From an uncultured Alphaproteobacteria bacterium (GTDB taxonomy: Bacteria > Pseudomonadota > Alphaproteobacteria > Rickettsiales > UBA1997): a stretch of 6,192 nt of DNA. The DNA lies in the NCBI GenBank assembly GCA_903858915.1, contig CAIOKL010000272.1, forward strand, positions 1 to 6,192, given 5' to 3'. The notes beneath the pieces are model-generated. The model ran no database searches and was not told where the DNA came from. It worked only from the letters and a program-made list of their open reading frames with translations. Both the position numbers and the translations under genes were made by a program. Position 1 is the stretch's first letter. Each line of letters opens with the position of its first letter. Of this stretch, positions 1-6,165 are shown in pieces.

Positions 1-1
1 A

Positions 2-292
2 ACTTTTTTCATTCCAAATAAAGGTCTAATTTTTTTGTCTTTTTACCTAATTTTTTTTGCAATAATTATCTTAAATATTTTGCAAAGTGAAAAATTGCGC
101 TTAACTAAAGCGGTTATTTTTTTTGTGACTAATTTTTTTATTATTATAGTGAATAGTGGTATTGGGAGATCGGGCGGACCATTGCATCATATTTCTGAAG
201 CTACCATTTTTTTGTTAATAGCGGTAATTATTATTGTGTGTTTTATAAAATTTAATAAATATTTTATAAAATGGCGCGCCAAAGTTAAATAA
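2..292 (+). CDS. Partial small membrane protein, 5' end outside window
   Basis: Unrecognised hydrophobic protein; 96 codons and a TAA stop are visible. The frame stays open from base 2, and no ATG occurs in it before the first hydrophobic stretch. The only nearby start candidate is a TTG at 35, which has no ribosome binding site in front of it, so a 5' truncation by the window edge is more likely than a TTG start. Counting from the first visible codon, three probable membrane segments lie at about residues 9-27, 36-51 and 67-82. A glycine-rich loop (GRSGGPLHH) sits between the second and third. The C-terminus is basic (KFNKYFIKWRAKVK), which suggests it faces the cytoplasm. The gene converges on gyrA, and no clear terminator follows it before 621. 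No family can be named. Coding status is likely from the consistent membrane pattern, but it is not proven. Confidence 0.5.
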   Translation, partial: TFFIPNKGLIFLSFYLIFFAIIILNILQSEKLRLTKAVIFFVTNFFIIIVNSGIGRSGGPLHHISEATIFLLIAVIIIVCFIKFNKYFIKWRAKVK

Positions 293-620
293 TGCACTCG
301 AATTTCATGGATAGTTTTTTAATTTTAAGCGCCTTAAAATTATACAAATAACTAAAGCTGTGAGGGGGGGGGTGTTTTTATAAATTTTTTTAAGCGATAT
401 TTTTTTATTGAAATAATATAATTATTAACGATCGCCAAGATCTGATGGGGCGGTTGGGACTCTTGTTTTCTTAGCGCAAAAACAACGAAATCGACTTTAA
501 ATTCAAAGTAACGATTCTTCCGCAAGGCAAAATTCTTAATCGTCACGATCATCATCTGAGTTTTCTGAAATAAGAGAAGCAATTAGATAGATTTTAGAAT
601 AAATCATAAAAAATTTTTAA
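293..620. other. Gap with no convincing gene; G9 tract and AT palindrome
   Basis: Between the membrane protein gene and the gyrA terminator nothing codes convincingly. Visible items are a 10-bp perfect palindrome with a CGC loop at 320-342, nine consecutive G at 364-372, and a patch at about 428-560 that is less AT-rich than its flanks. On the - strand a 76-codon frame (582-352) starts at TTG, has no ribosome binding site and reads through the G tract as three prolines. On the + strand a frame without a start codon (472-572) ends at TAA. Neither uses codons clearly like the real genes here. The patch could be a decayed gene, or simply spacer. Confidence 0.5.
320..342. repeat. Short AT-rich palindrome, 10-bp arms
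   Basis: The arms TAATTTTAAG and CTTAAAATTA are perfectly complementary around a 3-base CGC loop. A T-run lies before the left arm on +, but no T-run follows either end in the direction of transcription. It is therefore a poor intrinsic terminator, and its role is unknown. Confidence 0.45.
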
Positions 621-659
621 AAAAAATGCGTTAGAATTTTTATTTCTAACGCATTTTTT
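621..659. terminator. Bidirectional intrinsic terminator downstream of gyrA
   Basis: A perfect 16-bp inverted repeat pairs 621-636 with 644-659 around a 7-base loop. The core is TGCGTTAGAA / TTCTAACGCA, flanked by A6 on one side and T6 on the other, so a U-tract forms in both directions. It begins 27 bases past the gyrA stop codon (687-689), which fits gyrA termination on -. It could also stop transcription coming from the convergent membrane protein gene on +. Confidence 0.9.
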
Positions 660-686
660 GTTGATTTTTATTAAAATAATTGCGAA

Positions 687-3491
687 TTATTCAGAAGTAA
701 CTTCACCTTCTAAAGCTTCTCCACTCAAGTCTTCGCCAGTTTCCGCTTCGTCAACTTCTTTATTTCCCGTGTGAGCAATTCTTGCAACGGAAACTACAGT
801 TTCATCTTTAGTTTTAATTAAAGTTACGCCTTGAGTGTTGCGTCCGCTGATTCGAACCGAACCAATTTCGGTGCGAATTAAGGTGCCTTTGTCGGTGATA
901 ATCATAACTTGATCTTTACTTTCGACGGTGAAGCTGGCAACAACCAAGCCATTGCGTTTCGAAGTGATAATGTTAGTGATGCCCGAACCACCACGATTGG
1001 TAATGCGATATTCGTAGGCTGAAGAGCGTTTGCCAAAACCATTTTCGGTGATGGTTAAAATAAATTCTTCATCAAACGCCATTTGTTCAATAATTTTTTG
1101 ATCAAGTTCTGCGTTTTTGATGGTTGGTATTTCAAGCGGTTGAATTAATAAATCTTCGCTTGGATTTTCCAAAAGTTTTTTGTTATGAACTAAAGCATCG
1201 CGAAGTGCCAATCGTTTTTCTAAATCGATTTTCAAATATTTTTCTTTGATTTCGGAATCTTCTCCGGCATGTTTGATGACCGATAAAGCGATAACTTTAT
1301 TACCACTTTCGAGCTTGATACCACGCACTCCAGTTGAATTACGGCTTTGGAAAACACGCAATTTAGCAACTGGGAAACGAATACATTTACCATTTTTGGT
1401 AGAAAGTAAAATATCGTCTTTCTCGGTTGATAAAGCCACGCCAATCAAGGCTTCGTCACCTTCAAGTTTCATGGCAATTTTACCACTTGAACGAATATCA
1501 ACGAATTGATCCATCGAATTGCGTCGAATATCGCCGTTCGAAGTTGCGAAAACAATGCTTAAATCTTTCCAGCTTTCTTCATTTTCAGGAAGCGCTAAAA
1601 TTGTGCTAATTTTTTCATCGGCTTCAAGCGGAAGAAGGTTTACGAGGGCGCGACCACGAGCTTGTGGCGTGCCGAGCGGAAGTTTATAAGTTTTTAATTT
1701 ATAACATTTACCTTTGCTTGAGAAAAATAAAATTGGCGTGTGAGTGTTGGTGGCAAAAATATCGGTGGCGATATCTTCTTCGCGAACATCCATGGCGCTT
1801 CGACCTTTACCGCCACGGCGTTGCGTGCGATAAGATGAAAGGGCGACGCGCTTGATGTAGCCATTCATGGTTGCGACCACAACCATTTCTTCTTTTGGAA
1901 TTAAATCTTCAATATCAACTTCAAATTCTGAATCTTCGATACTTGATTTTCTAGGCGTGGCGAACTCATCTTTGACCGCAATTAATTCTTTTTTAACCAA
2001 TGCCATCATTTTTAAACGATCGGATAAAAGTTCGAGATAGCCTGAAATTTCAATCGCCAAAGCTTTTAATTCTTCGTTGATTTTTTCCATTTCAAGGCCG
2101 GTTAAACGCGCTAAACGCATTTCAAGAATGGCTCGAGCTTGAGTTTCGGTGAAATAAAAATTGCCGTCTTTAACGATATTTCCTTTATCTTGAACGAGTT
2201 TAATCATAGTTTCGATTAAACCTACAGGCCAAGCGCGCGCGAGAAGTTTTTCGCGAGCCTCGGTGACATCTTTTGATTTTTTGATAAGATCAACAATTTC
2301 ATCGATATTAGCAACCGCGACCGCCAAACCAATTAAAATATGAGTTTTGTCTCTGGCTCTGTTGAGCAAGAAATTGGTGCGACGAGTTGTAACATTGAAA
2401 CGGAAATCAACGAAAATTTTAATGACTTCAAGAAGGTTCATCAATTTTGGTTGACCGTAATTTAAAGCGAGCATGTTGACGCTAAAATTACATTGTAATT
2501 CTGTGAAACTGTAAAGTTGATTGATAATAACTTCTTCCATGGCGTCTTTGCGGAGTTCGATCACCACGCGAATGCCATCGCGATCCGATTCGTCGCGTAA
2601 ATCTGTAATGCCTTCGATTTTTTTATCTTTAACGAGTTCGGCGATTTTTTCAACAAGCTTGGCTTTGTTGACTTGGTAAGGAATTTCGGTGATAACAATT
2701 ACATTTTTACCGCCCGATTTTTTTTCAATTTTATGACGACCGCGCATCACAACCGAACCGCGTCCAGTGCGCGCTGCGGAATCATGACCCGATCTGCCTA
2801 AAATAATTCCGCCCGTTGGAAAATCTGGTCCCGGTACGATTTTTATAACATCTTCAATGGTGATGTCATTATTTTCAATATAGCCGAGACAAGCATCGAT
2901 TACTTCGCCCAAATTGTGAGGCGGAATATTGGTCGCCATACCTACTGCGATACCGCCTGAGCCGTTAACTAAAAGATTCGGAAAACGAGCTGGTAAAACT
3001 TTTGGTTCTTTTTCGTGACCATCATAATTAGGCACGAAATCAACGGTGTCTTTGTCAAGATCGTCGAGCATGGTGTGCGAAATTTTTTCAAGACGCGACT
3101 CGGTGTAACGCATTGCGGCCGCGGGATCATCATCAATCGATCCAAAGTTTCCTTGTCCGTCGATTAAGGGAACGCGCATTGAAAAATCTTGCGCCATTCT
3201 CACTAAAGATTCATAAATCGCCGAATCACCGTGCGGGTGATATTTACCCATTACTTCACCGACAATTCTTGCCGATTTTTTGAAAGCTTTATTGTAATCG
3301 TAACCGCCTTCATACATGGCGAAAAGGATACGACGATGCACGGGCTTAAGACCGTCGCAAGCATCGGGAATAGCGCGCGAAACGATGACGCTCATGGCGT
3401 AATCTAAGTAAGATTTACGCATTTCGCCAACTAGCGAAACCGATTGAATATCTTTGCCTACAGCAGGAATAATTGCGTTTTGATTTGTCAT
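687..3491 (-). CDS. gyrA: DNA gyrase subunit A
   Basis: GyrA is the breakage-reunion subunit of the A2B2 type IIA topoisomerase that adds negative supercoils using ATP. The 934-residue protein is full length. The catalytic tyrosine is Y129 in AAMRYTE, with its partner R128 (E. coli Y122 and R121; offset 7). The quinolone region reads GKYHPHGDSAIYES, with S90 at the E. coli S83 position and E94 at D87, a combination normally found in susceptible enzymes. The GyrA box QRRGGKG at 557-563 starts the DNA-wrapping beta-propeller and marks this as GyrA rather than ParC. A segment of roughly 60-70 extra residues (about 743-808) sits between late blades, as in alphaproteobacterial GyrA. The tail (913-934) is acidic. 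C45 stands where E. coli has R38. The ATG at 3491 lacks a Shine-Dalgarno. The gene is transcribed alone, from a predicted promoter at 3575-3606 to the terminator at 621-659. Confidence 0.98.
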   Translation of the reverse strand: MTNQNAIIPAVGKDIQSVSLVGEMRKSYLDYAMSVIVSRAIPDACDGLKPVHRRILFAMYEGGYDYNKAFKKSARIVGEVMGKYHPHGDSAIYESLVRMAQDFSMRVPLIDGQGNFGSIDDDPAAAMRYTESRLEKISHTMLDDLDKDTVDFVPNYDGHEKEPKVLPARFPNLLVNGSGGIAVGMATNIPPHNLGEVIDACLGYIENNDITIEDVIKIVPGPDFPTGGIILGRSGHDSAARTGRGSVVMRGRHKIEKKSGGKNVIVITEIPYQVNKAKLVEKIAELVKDKKIEGITDLRDESDRDGIRVVIELRKDAMEEVIINQLYSFTELQCNFSVNMLALNYGQPKLMNLLEVIKIFVDFRFNVTTRRTNFLLNRARDKTHILIGLAVAVANIDEIVDLIKKSKDVTEAREKLLARAWPVGLIETMIKLVQDKGNIVKDGNFYFTETQARAILEMRLARLTGLEMEKINEELKALAIEISGYLELLSDRLKMMALVKKELIAVKDEFATPRKSSIEDSEFEVDIEDLIPKEEMVVVATMNGYIKRVALSSYRTQRRGGKGRSAMDVREEDIATDIFATNTHTPILFFSSKGKCYKLKTYKLPLGTPQARGRALVNLLPLEADEKISTILALPENEESWKDLSIVFATSNGDIRRNSMDQFVDIRSSGKIAMKLEGDEALIGVALSTEKDDILLSTKNGKCIRFPVAKLRVFQSRNSTGVRGIKLESGNKVIALSVIKHAGEDSEIKEKYLKIDLEKRLALRDALVHNKKLLENPSEDLLIQPLEIPTIKNAELDQKIIEQMAFDEEFILTITENGFGKRSSAYEYRITNRGGSGITNIITSKRNGLVVASFTVESKDQVMIITDKGTLIRTEIGSVRISGRNTQGVTLIKTKDETVVSVARIAHTGNKEVDEAETGEDLSGEALEGEVTSE

Positions 3492-3517
3492 TTTTAATTT
3501 AAATTTGGTGATAGTTC

Positions 3518-3570
3518 CAATACCATTTCAACTCTAAAGTTGAATTGATAAAATTAGTAATAAGGTATCG
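3518..3570 (-). promoter_or_regulatory. Foldable gyrA 5' leader: nested hairpins
   Basis: In the predicted gyrA leader an inner hairpin has perfect 7-bp arms, TTCAACT / AGTTGAA, around a 4-base loop (3527-3544). It is enclosed by a second pairing of CGATACC (3564-3570) with GGTATTG (3518-3524), which has one G-U pair. The outer arm begins close to the predicted transcription start. The structure ends about 26 bases before the ATG. It could affect mRNA stability or translation, or be an operator; the pairing is visible but any function is inferred. Confidence 0.35.
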
Positions 3571-3574
3571 CAAT

Positions 3575-3606
3575 TTTATAATAAGTTTAACAACAAGTGC
3601 AAGCAA
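3575..3606 (-). promoter_or_regulatory. Predicted sigma70-type promoter of gyrA
   Basis: On the - strand two overlapping readings fit a housekeeping promoter. TTGCTT (3606-3601) is followed by 17 bases and TATTAT (3583-3578). TTGCAC (3602-3597) is followed by 16 bases and TATAAA (3580-3575). Either would start transcription near 3567-3571, giving a leader of about 75-80 bases before the gyrA ATG. AT-rich DNA yields many chance -10 matches, but the paired -35 elements make this the best candidate in the divergent region. Confidence 0.5.
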
Positions 3607-3770
3607 AAATTTGAATTTTTTGCAAAGTTTTGATTTTAGGGGTTTTTAAAGTAATAACTCTTTGTGTTAATTTATAACTGTGTTGCAAAAATATACATAT
3701 GCCAAAATAATATAACAATTGATAAAAATTAAATTTAAAAGTAAGAGTTAAATTATTTAAAACTTATTTT

Positions 3771-4877
3771 ATGCAACAATCTGAAATTTTATCAACCATT
3801 CCGGAATCTTTACTGGAAAGGGGCAAAAAGTCTTTGGAAGATCTAATTGAAAATCTTTCAAATGAAAAAAATGAAAATCGAAAAAGAGAGATTTATAGAA
3901 AAATTGAGGTTGCGATAATCGCCAATGAAAATATTAATTCTCCCGAAATTCATCATGAAATGGTGAATTATTTTTCGCAAATAACTGAAGTAAAAGAGTT
4001 TGATAAAAAACTCATGAAGCTAATGTTGACAAGTGGCTGGAAGGTTCCGCAAGATTTTAAAGAACAACAGGATTTAAATATAAAAGAGCGGGGCAATAAT
4101 TTTTTTCCACAAGCCGAAATACCAATCGAACATTATAAAAAAACTTTCGCAACCTTGCCAATTAAGATTGAAGAAGGCTATCAGCAAGAATTTTTAACTA
4201 GTTTAAAAAAGTCTTTCGAATATTTGCAATATTGTTTATTTTCAGAATCCGAAGCAAATAAAAAAAATATTTTAAGAATTAATATTAACGGTGTTGAGTT
4301 AGGTTTTTCGGGAGTCGGTTTGCATGATTTATTAGAAAATATTGTGATAAAAAAAAGCCAAAAAGAATTATCTTTTTCGGAATTTATTAACACTTTAGAT
4401 AATAAAGAAGAAAAGCAATGTCTCGAACAAGATGCAATGTCTTTAAAAAGTCGATATATTTTGGATAAACAGATGATTGTCGACTCTGATTTTGCAAGAG
4501 AATTTGTTGAGCAAAGAATCGGCAGGGCGTCGGTTGAATCTTCAAGAAATAGTTTTCAAGATTTATCTTCAAGGAGAAATAGTTTTCAAGATTTATCATC
4601 AAGAAGATCAAGTGGCGAGAAAGGCGAGAAAATTTTAAAATTTGAGGGCGATAAATTTGTAATTAAAGATCCGGATCCAAATTGTTTTAGTTTTTTAAAA
4701 ACAATTTTTTGCAATTGTTTTGGCAAAGAAAATCAGCAACAAAATATTTCGCGGGGCCGAGATTCAATGCCGTCAAGCGACCGCAGTCTTCATCCTTCGG
4801 AAGGCGCAATTGCAAGTCCAAATGCTTCGGCATTGGACCTTCGTTTTGGTAGAGATATTTCCTTGGATAATCATTAA
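3771..4877 (+). CDS. Hypothetical 368-residue protein with Arg/Ser repeats
   Basis: Not recognised. The protein looks soluble, with no signal peptide and no clear membrane segment. Residues 1-100 are charged and probably helical (E/K/N-rich, e.g. SLEDLIENLSNEKNENRK). Residues 101-245 look like a mixed globular region containing GVELGFSGVGLHDLLENIV. From about 252 the sequence changes character: RNSFQDLSSR occurs twice in tandem (259-268, 269-278), followed by RSSGEK. A hydrophobic, cysteine-bearing patch then has C305, C314 and C316 (FLKTIFCNCFGK), and a Ser/Pro/Asn-rich, probably disordered tail runs to 368. The two copies are 30 bp each (4545-4574, 4575-4604) and differ at only two bases, so the duplication is recent or conserved. 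The ATG at 3771 follows an AT-rich stretch without a ribosome binding site; no better upstream start was seen. The gene diverges from gyrA and is not in an operon. An effector or lineage-specific role is possible but is inference only. Confidence 0.85.
   Translation: MQQSEILSTIPESLLERGKKSLEDLIENLSNEKNENRKREIYRKIEVAIIANENINSPEIHHEMVNYFSQITEVKEFDKKLMKLMLTSGWKVPQDFKEQQDLNIKERGNNFFPQAEIPIEHYKKTFATLPIKIEEGYQQEFLTSLKKSFEYLQYCLFSESEANKKNILRININGVELGFSGVGLHDLLENIVIKKSQKELSFSEFINTLDNKEEKQCLEQDAMSLKSRYILDKQMIVDSDFAREFVEQRIGRASVESSRNSFQDLSSRRNSFQDLSSRRSSGEKGEKILKFEGDKFVIKDPDPNCFSFLKTIFCNCFGKENQQQNISRGRDSMPSSDRSLHPSEGAIASPNASALDLRFGRDISLDNH
4545..4604 (+). repeat. In-frame tandem duplication, 2 x 30 bp
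   Basis: Two adjacent 30-bp units begin with AGAAATAGTTTTCAAGATTT. They differ only at unit positions 24 (T/A) and 30 (G/A), both silent, so each encodes RNSFQDLSSR in the unrecognised 368-residue protein. A 30-bp length keeps the frame, so copy number could change by slippage or unequal recombination without breaking the protein. Confidence 0.9.
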
Positions 4878-4878
4878 T

Positions 4879-4915
4879 ATTATTTTCCGAACTTTATAAT
4901 AAAATTGGAAATAAT
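4879..4915 (+). terminator. Weak possible terminator after the 368-residue gene
   Basis: ATTATTTTCC (4879-4888) can pair with GGAAATAAT (4907-4915) with one bulged T, leaving an 18-base loop. Only two T follow the stem, and the stem is AT-rich. It sits directly after the stop codon at 4875-4877, which is why it is listed. The structure is weak and may not terminate. Confidence 0.2.
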
Positions 4916-4933
4916 TTGTGATTGCTTAAATTT

Positions 4934-4965
4934 AAAATCTTATAAAATATTTTATTTTAGATTTT
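4934..4965. repeat. AT-rich dyad upstream of dapB
   Basis: AAAATCT (4934-4940) is complementary to AGATTTT (4959-4965), and the space between them holds a perfect 14-bp palindrome, ATAAAATATTTTAT (4942-4955). One more T after 4965 makes a short T-run on +. It could be a weak terminator for the gene upstream, a protein-binding dyad before dapB, or chance in AT-rich DNA. Confidence 0.3.
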
Positions 4966-4994
4966 TGAAGTTAAGGTTTGTAAAATTGTTTGTC

Positions 4995-5009
4995 GATTAA
5001 AACTTAATC
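4995..5009 (+). promoter_or_regulatory. Small hairpin in front of the dapB start
   Basis: GATTAA AAC TTAATC forms a perfect 6-bp stem with a 3-base loop and ends 9 bases before the dapB ATG, about where a ribosome binding site would normally sit. It is short and AT-rich, so it is only marginally stable. An effect on translation is speculative. Confidence 0.25.
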
Positions 5010-5018
5010 AAATTATTT

Positions 5019-5813
5019 ATGAAAATTGCAGTAACGGGAATTAGCGGAAAAATGGGACGCGTAATTGGTTCTTTGATAATCAAAGACGAAATTGCCGAAT
5101 TATCTTCGGGTTTAACAAGAACCGCTTCTGGCTTAGAAGGACTTGATTTGGGAGAATTTTTGGGTTTTGAGAAAAATAATATTTTAATCACCTCAAATAT
5201 TGATGAATTTGTTAAATCTTGCGAAGCGGTAATCGATTTTTCTGCGCCTTCATTGAGTTTAGAAATCGCCGAAAAATGTGCGAAATATAAAAAAGTTTTA
5301 GTGTGCGGAACTACGGGTTTTTCTGAAGAAGAAAAGCAAAAATTTGCAAATTTTGCATCGGAAACGGTGATAATTTGGTCTTCAAATATGTCGTTGGGAG
5401 TTAATTTGTTAATGAATTTGGCTCAAAAAGTTGCCGAAATTTTACATGATGATTTTGATGTCGAAATACTTGAAATGCATCACAATAAAAAAATTGATGC
5501 ACCATCGGGAACGGCTTTGTCACTAGGTTCGGCGGTAGCGAAGGGCAGGGGAATTGAATTGGAGCAAAGTGCGGTAATGGCGCGAGTTGGTAAAGAACAA
5601 AAACGCAATAAAGGCGAAATTGGTTTTGCAACTTTGCGCGGTGGTGATGTCATTGGCGACCACACGGTAATTTTTGCGGGTGATGGCGAGAGAATTGAGC
5701 TTTCGCACAAAGCTTCGAATCGTGATATTTTTGCTAAAGGAGCAATTCGCGCGTGCATTTGGGGCAGTGCGCAGAAAGCTGGATTTTATTCAATGCGCGA
5801 TGTTTTGTTGTAG
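5019..5813 (+). CDS. dapB: 4-hydroxy-tetrahydrodipicolinate reductase
   Basis: DapB reduces 4-hydroxy-tetrahydrodipicolinate to tetrahydrodipicolinate with NAD(P)H, the second committed step of the diaminopimelate/lysine pathway in the cytoplasm. It supplies peptidoglycan cross-linking precursor and lysine. The 264-residue protein has the family's usual length (E. coli 273). The Rossmann nucleotide loop is GISGKMG at 7-13. CGTTG at 96-100 is the conserved cofactor-side motif. The signature EMHHNKKIDAPSGTA spans 152-166, with catalytic H154 and K158 matching E. coli H159 and K163. GDHTV at 213-217 is also typical. The ATG at 5019 gives an N-terminus (MKIAVTGISG) that aligns exactly with the family. 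No Shine-Dalgarno precedes it; instead a small hairpin lies at 4995-5009. No other dap gene is in the window, and there is no strong terminator behind it. Confidence 0.97.
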   Translation: MKIAVTGISGKMGRVIGSLIIKDEIAELSSGLTRTASGLEGLDLGEFLGFEKNNILITSNIDEFVKSCEAVIDFSAPSLSLEIAEKCAKYKKVLVCGTTGFSEEEKQKFANFASETVIIWSSNMSLGVNLLMNLAQKVAEILHDDFDVEILEMHHNKKIDAPSGTALSLGSAVAKGRGIELEQSAVMARVGKEQKRNKGEIGFATLRGGDVIGDHTVIFAGDGERIELSHKASNRDIFAKGAIRACIWGSAQKAGFYSMRDVLL

Positions 5814-5840
5814 GATTTGATTTAAAAAATTGGTTTATTT

Positions 5841-6065
5841 TTAATGCCTCAGCCAATTTACACTTTTAATCTTGGGATCAAAACGTAGTTGTTCCGAAGT
5901 CGATTCTATCGATTGTCTTCTCGGATCCGGAACAATTACTCTTCTTCCGGGAGAAAATACTCCGCCCCCTTCTACTGGTACACCCCTACAAACTTGGAAA
6001 AGCTTTGGGCCGTAGCTCCCCCCTTGAGGGCTTACGCCCCTACATTTAAAAAAATACTCGTAAAG
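5841..6065 (-). pseudogene. Startless open frame, possible C-terminal gene remnant
   Basis: On the - strand a frame of 74 codons runs from just after a TAG (6068-6066) to a TAA at 5843-5841, with no ATG, GTG or TTG start. Its last 34 or so residues look protein-like and carry VIVPDPRRQS, SEQLRFDPK and a final SVNWLRH. The upstream part is translated repeat: CRGVSPQGGSYG and CRGVPVEGGGVF are in the same frame, 18 codons apart. A second - frame open from the window edge ends in the neighbouring repeat copy at 6078-6076 with the same SPQGGS peptide. This could be the tail of a gene invaded by repeats, a broken gene, or fortuitous. The product is not recognised. Confidence 0.25.
5885..5939. repeat. 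Compound inverted repeat, 12-bp outer arms
   Basis: GTAGTTGTTCCG (5885-5896) pairs with CGGAACAATTAC (5928-5939) along 12 bp with one G-T pair. Inside, TCGAT TCT ATCGA (5900-5912) forms a second perfect small hairpin, and GAAG (5896-5899) can pair with CTTC (5917-5920). No T-run follows either end, so it is not a standard terminator. It lies 71 bases after dapB and directly before the C-rich repeat cluster, and may belong to the same element. Confidence 0.6.
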
Positions 6066-6165
6066 CTAACGGGTTCTAGCTCCCCCCTTGAGGGCTTGCA
6101 AACTTACACTTAGCAAAAACACTCACAAAGCTTACGGGGTCATCACTCTCCCCTTGCGGGAGAGT
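5959..6165. repeat. Cluster of degenerate C-rich direct repeats
   Basis: A 21-base core, TAGCTCCCCCCTTGAGGGCT plus T, occurs identically at 6013-6033 and 6077-6097. Related degenerate copies lie at about 5959-5989 (CTCCGCCCCCTTCTACTGG followed by CCCCTAC) and 6145-6165 (ACTCTCCCCTTGCGGGAGAG plus T). The spacers also correspond: CCCCTAC after the first two copies, then A-rich stretches and AAGCT(T). An equivalent ACA triplet falls at 5988, 6042 and 6106, giving spacings of 54 and 64 bases. The cluster is clearly GC-richer than the rest of the window and probably continues past the right edge. A + frame of 74 codons (5889-6113) crosses it but starts with TTG, lacks a ribosome binding site and is repeat-derived, so it is not called as a gene. 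Confidence 0.75.

Noticed and set aside
320..342. The AT palindrome as terminator of the membrane protein gene
   Set aside because: No T-run follows the stem in either direction of transcription.
352..582. A 76-codon - strand frame downstream of the gyrA terminator
   Set aside because: TTG start, no ribosome binding site, no recognisable domain, and it ends by reading the G tract as prolines; described within the gap instead.
1232..1855. Several short frames on both strands inside gyrA
   Set aside because: They lie wholly within an unmistakable gyrA reading frame and have no motif or composition of their own.
3210..3230. Quinolone-resistance substitutions in GyrA
   Set aside because: S90 matches the susceptible Ser83, and Glu at the Asp87 position is the normal residue in many wild-type enzymes.
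3684..3715. A promoter for the 368-residue gene made of TTGCAA and TAATAT
   Set aside because: Spacing is 19 bases, and several other AT-rich hexamers nearby fit equally well.
4916..4948. A dapB promoter made of TTGTGA and TATAAA
   Set aside because: The 19-base spacing is long, and AT-rich DNA gives many equal matches, so it was not called.
5401..5758. Overlapping - strand frames inside dapB
   Set aside because: They are antisense to an intact, well-conserved dapB and have no recognisable content.
6013..6097. Possible CRISPR array in the right-hand repeats
   Set aside because: Only two copies are exact, the others are degenerate, the spacings differ (54 and 64), and the spacers are related to each other instead of unique.
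5889..6113. A 74-codon + strand frame across the repeat cluster
   Set aside because: It starts at TTG without a ribosome binding site and consists mainly of translated repeats.
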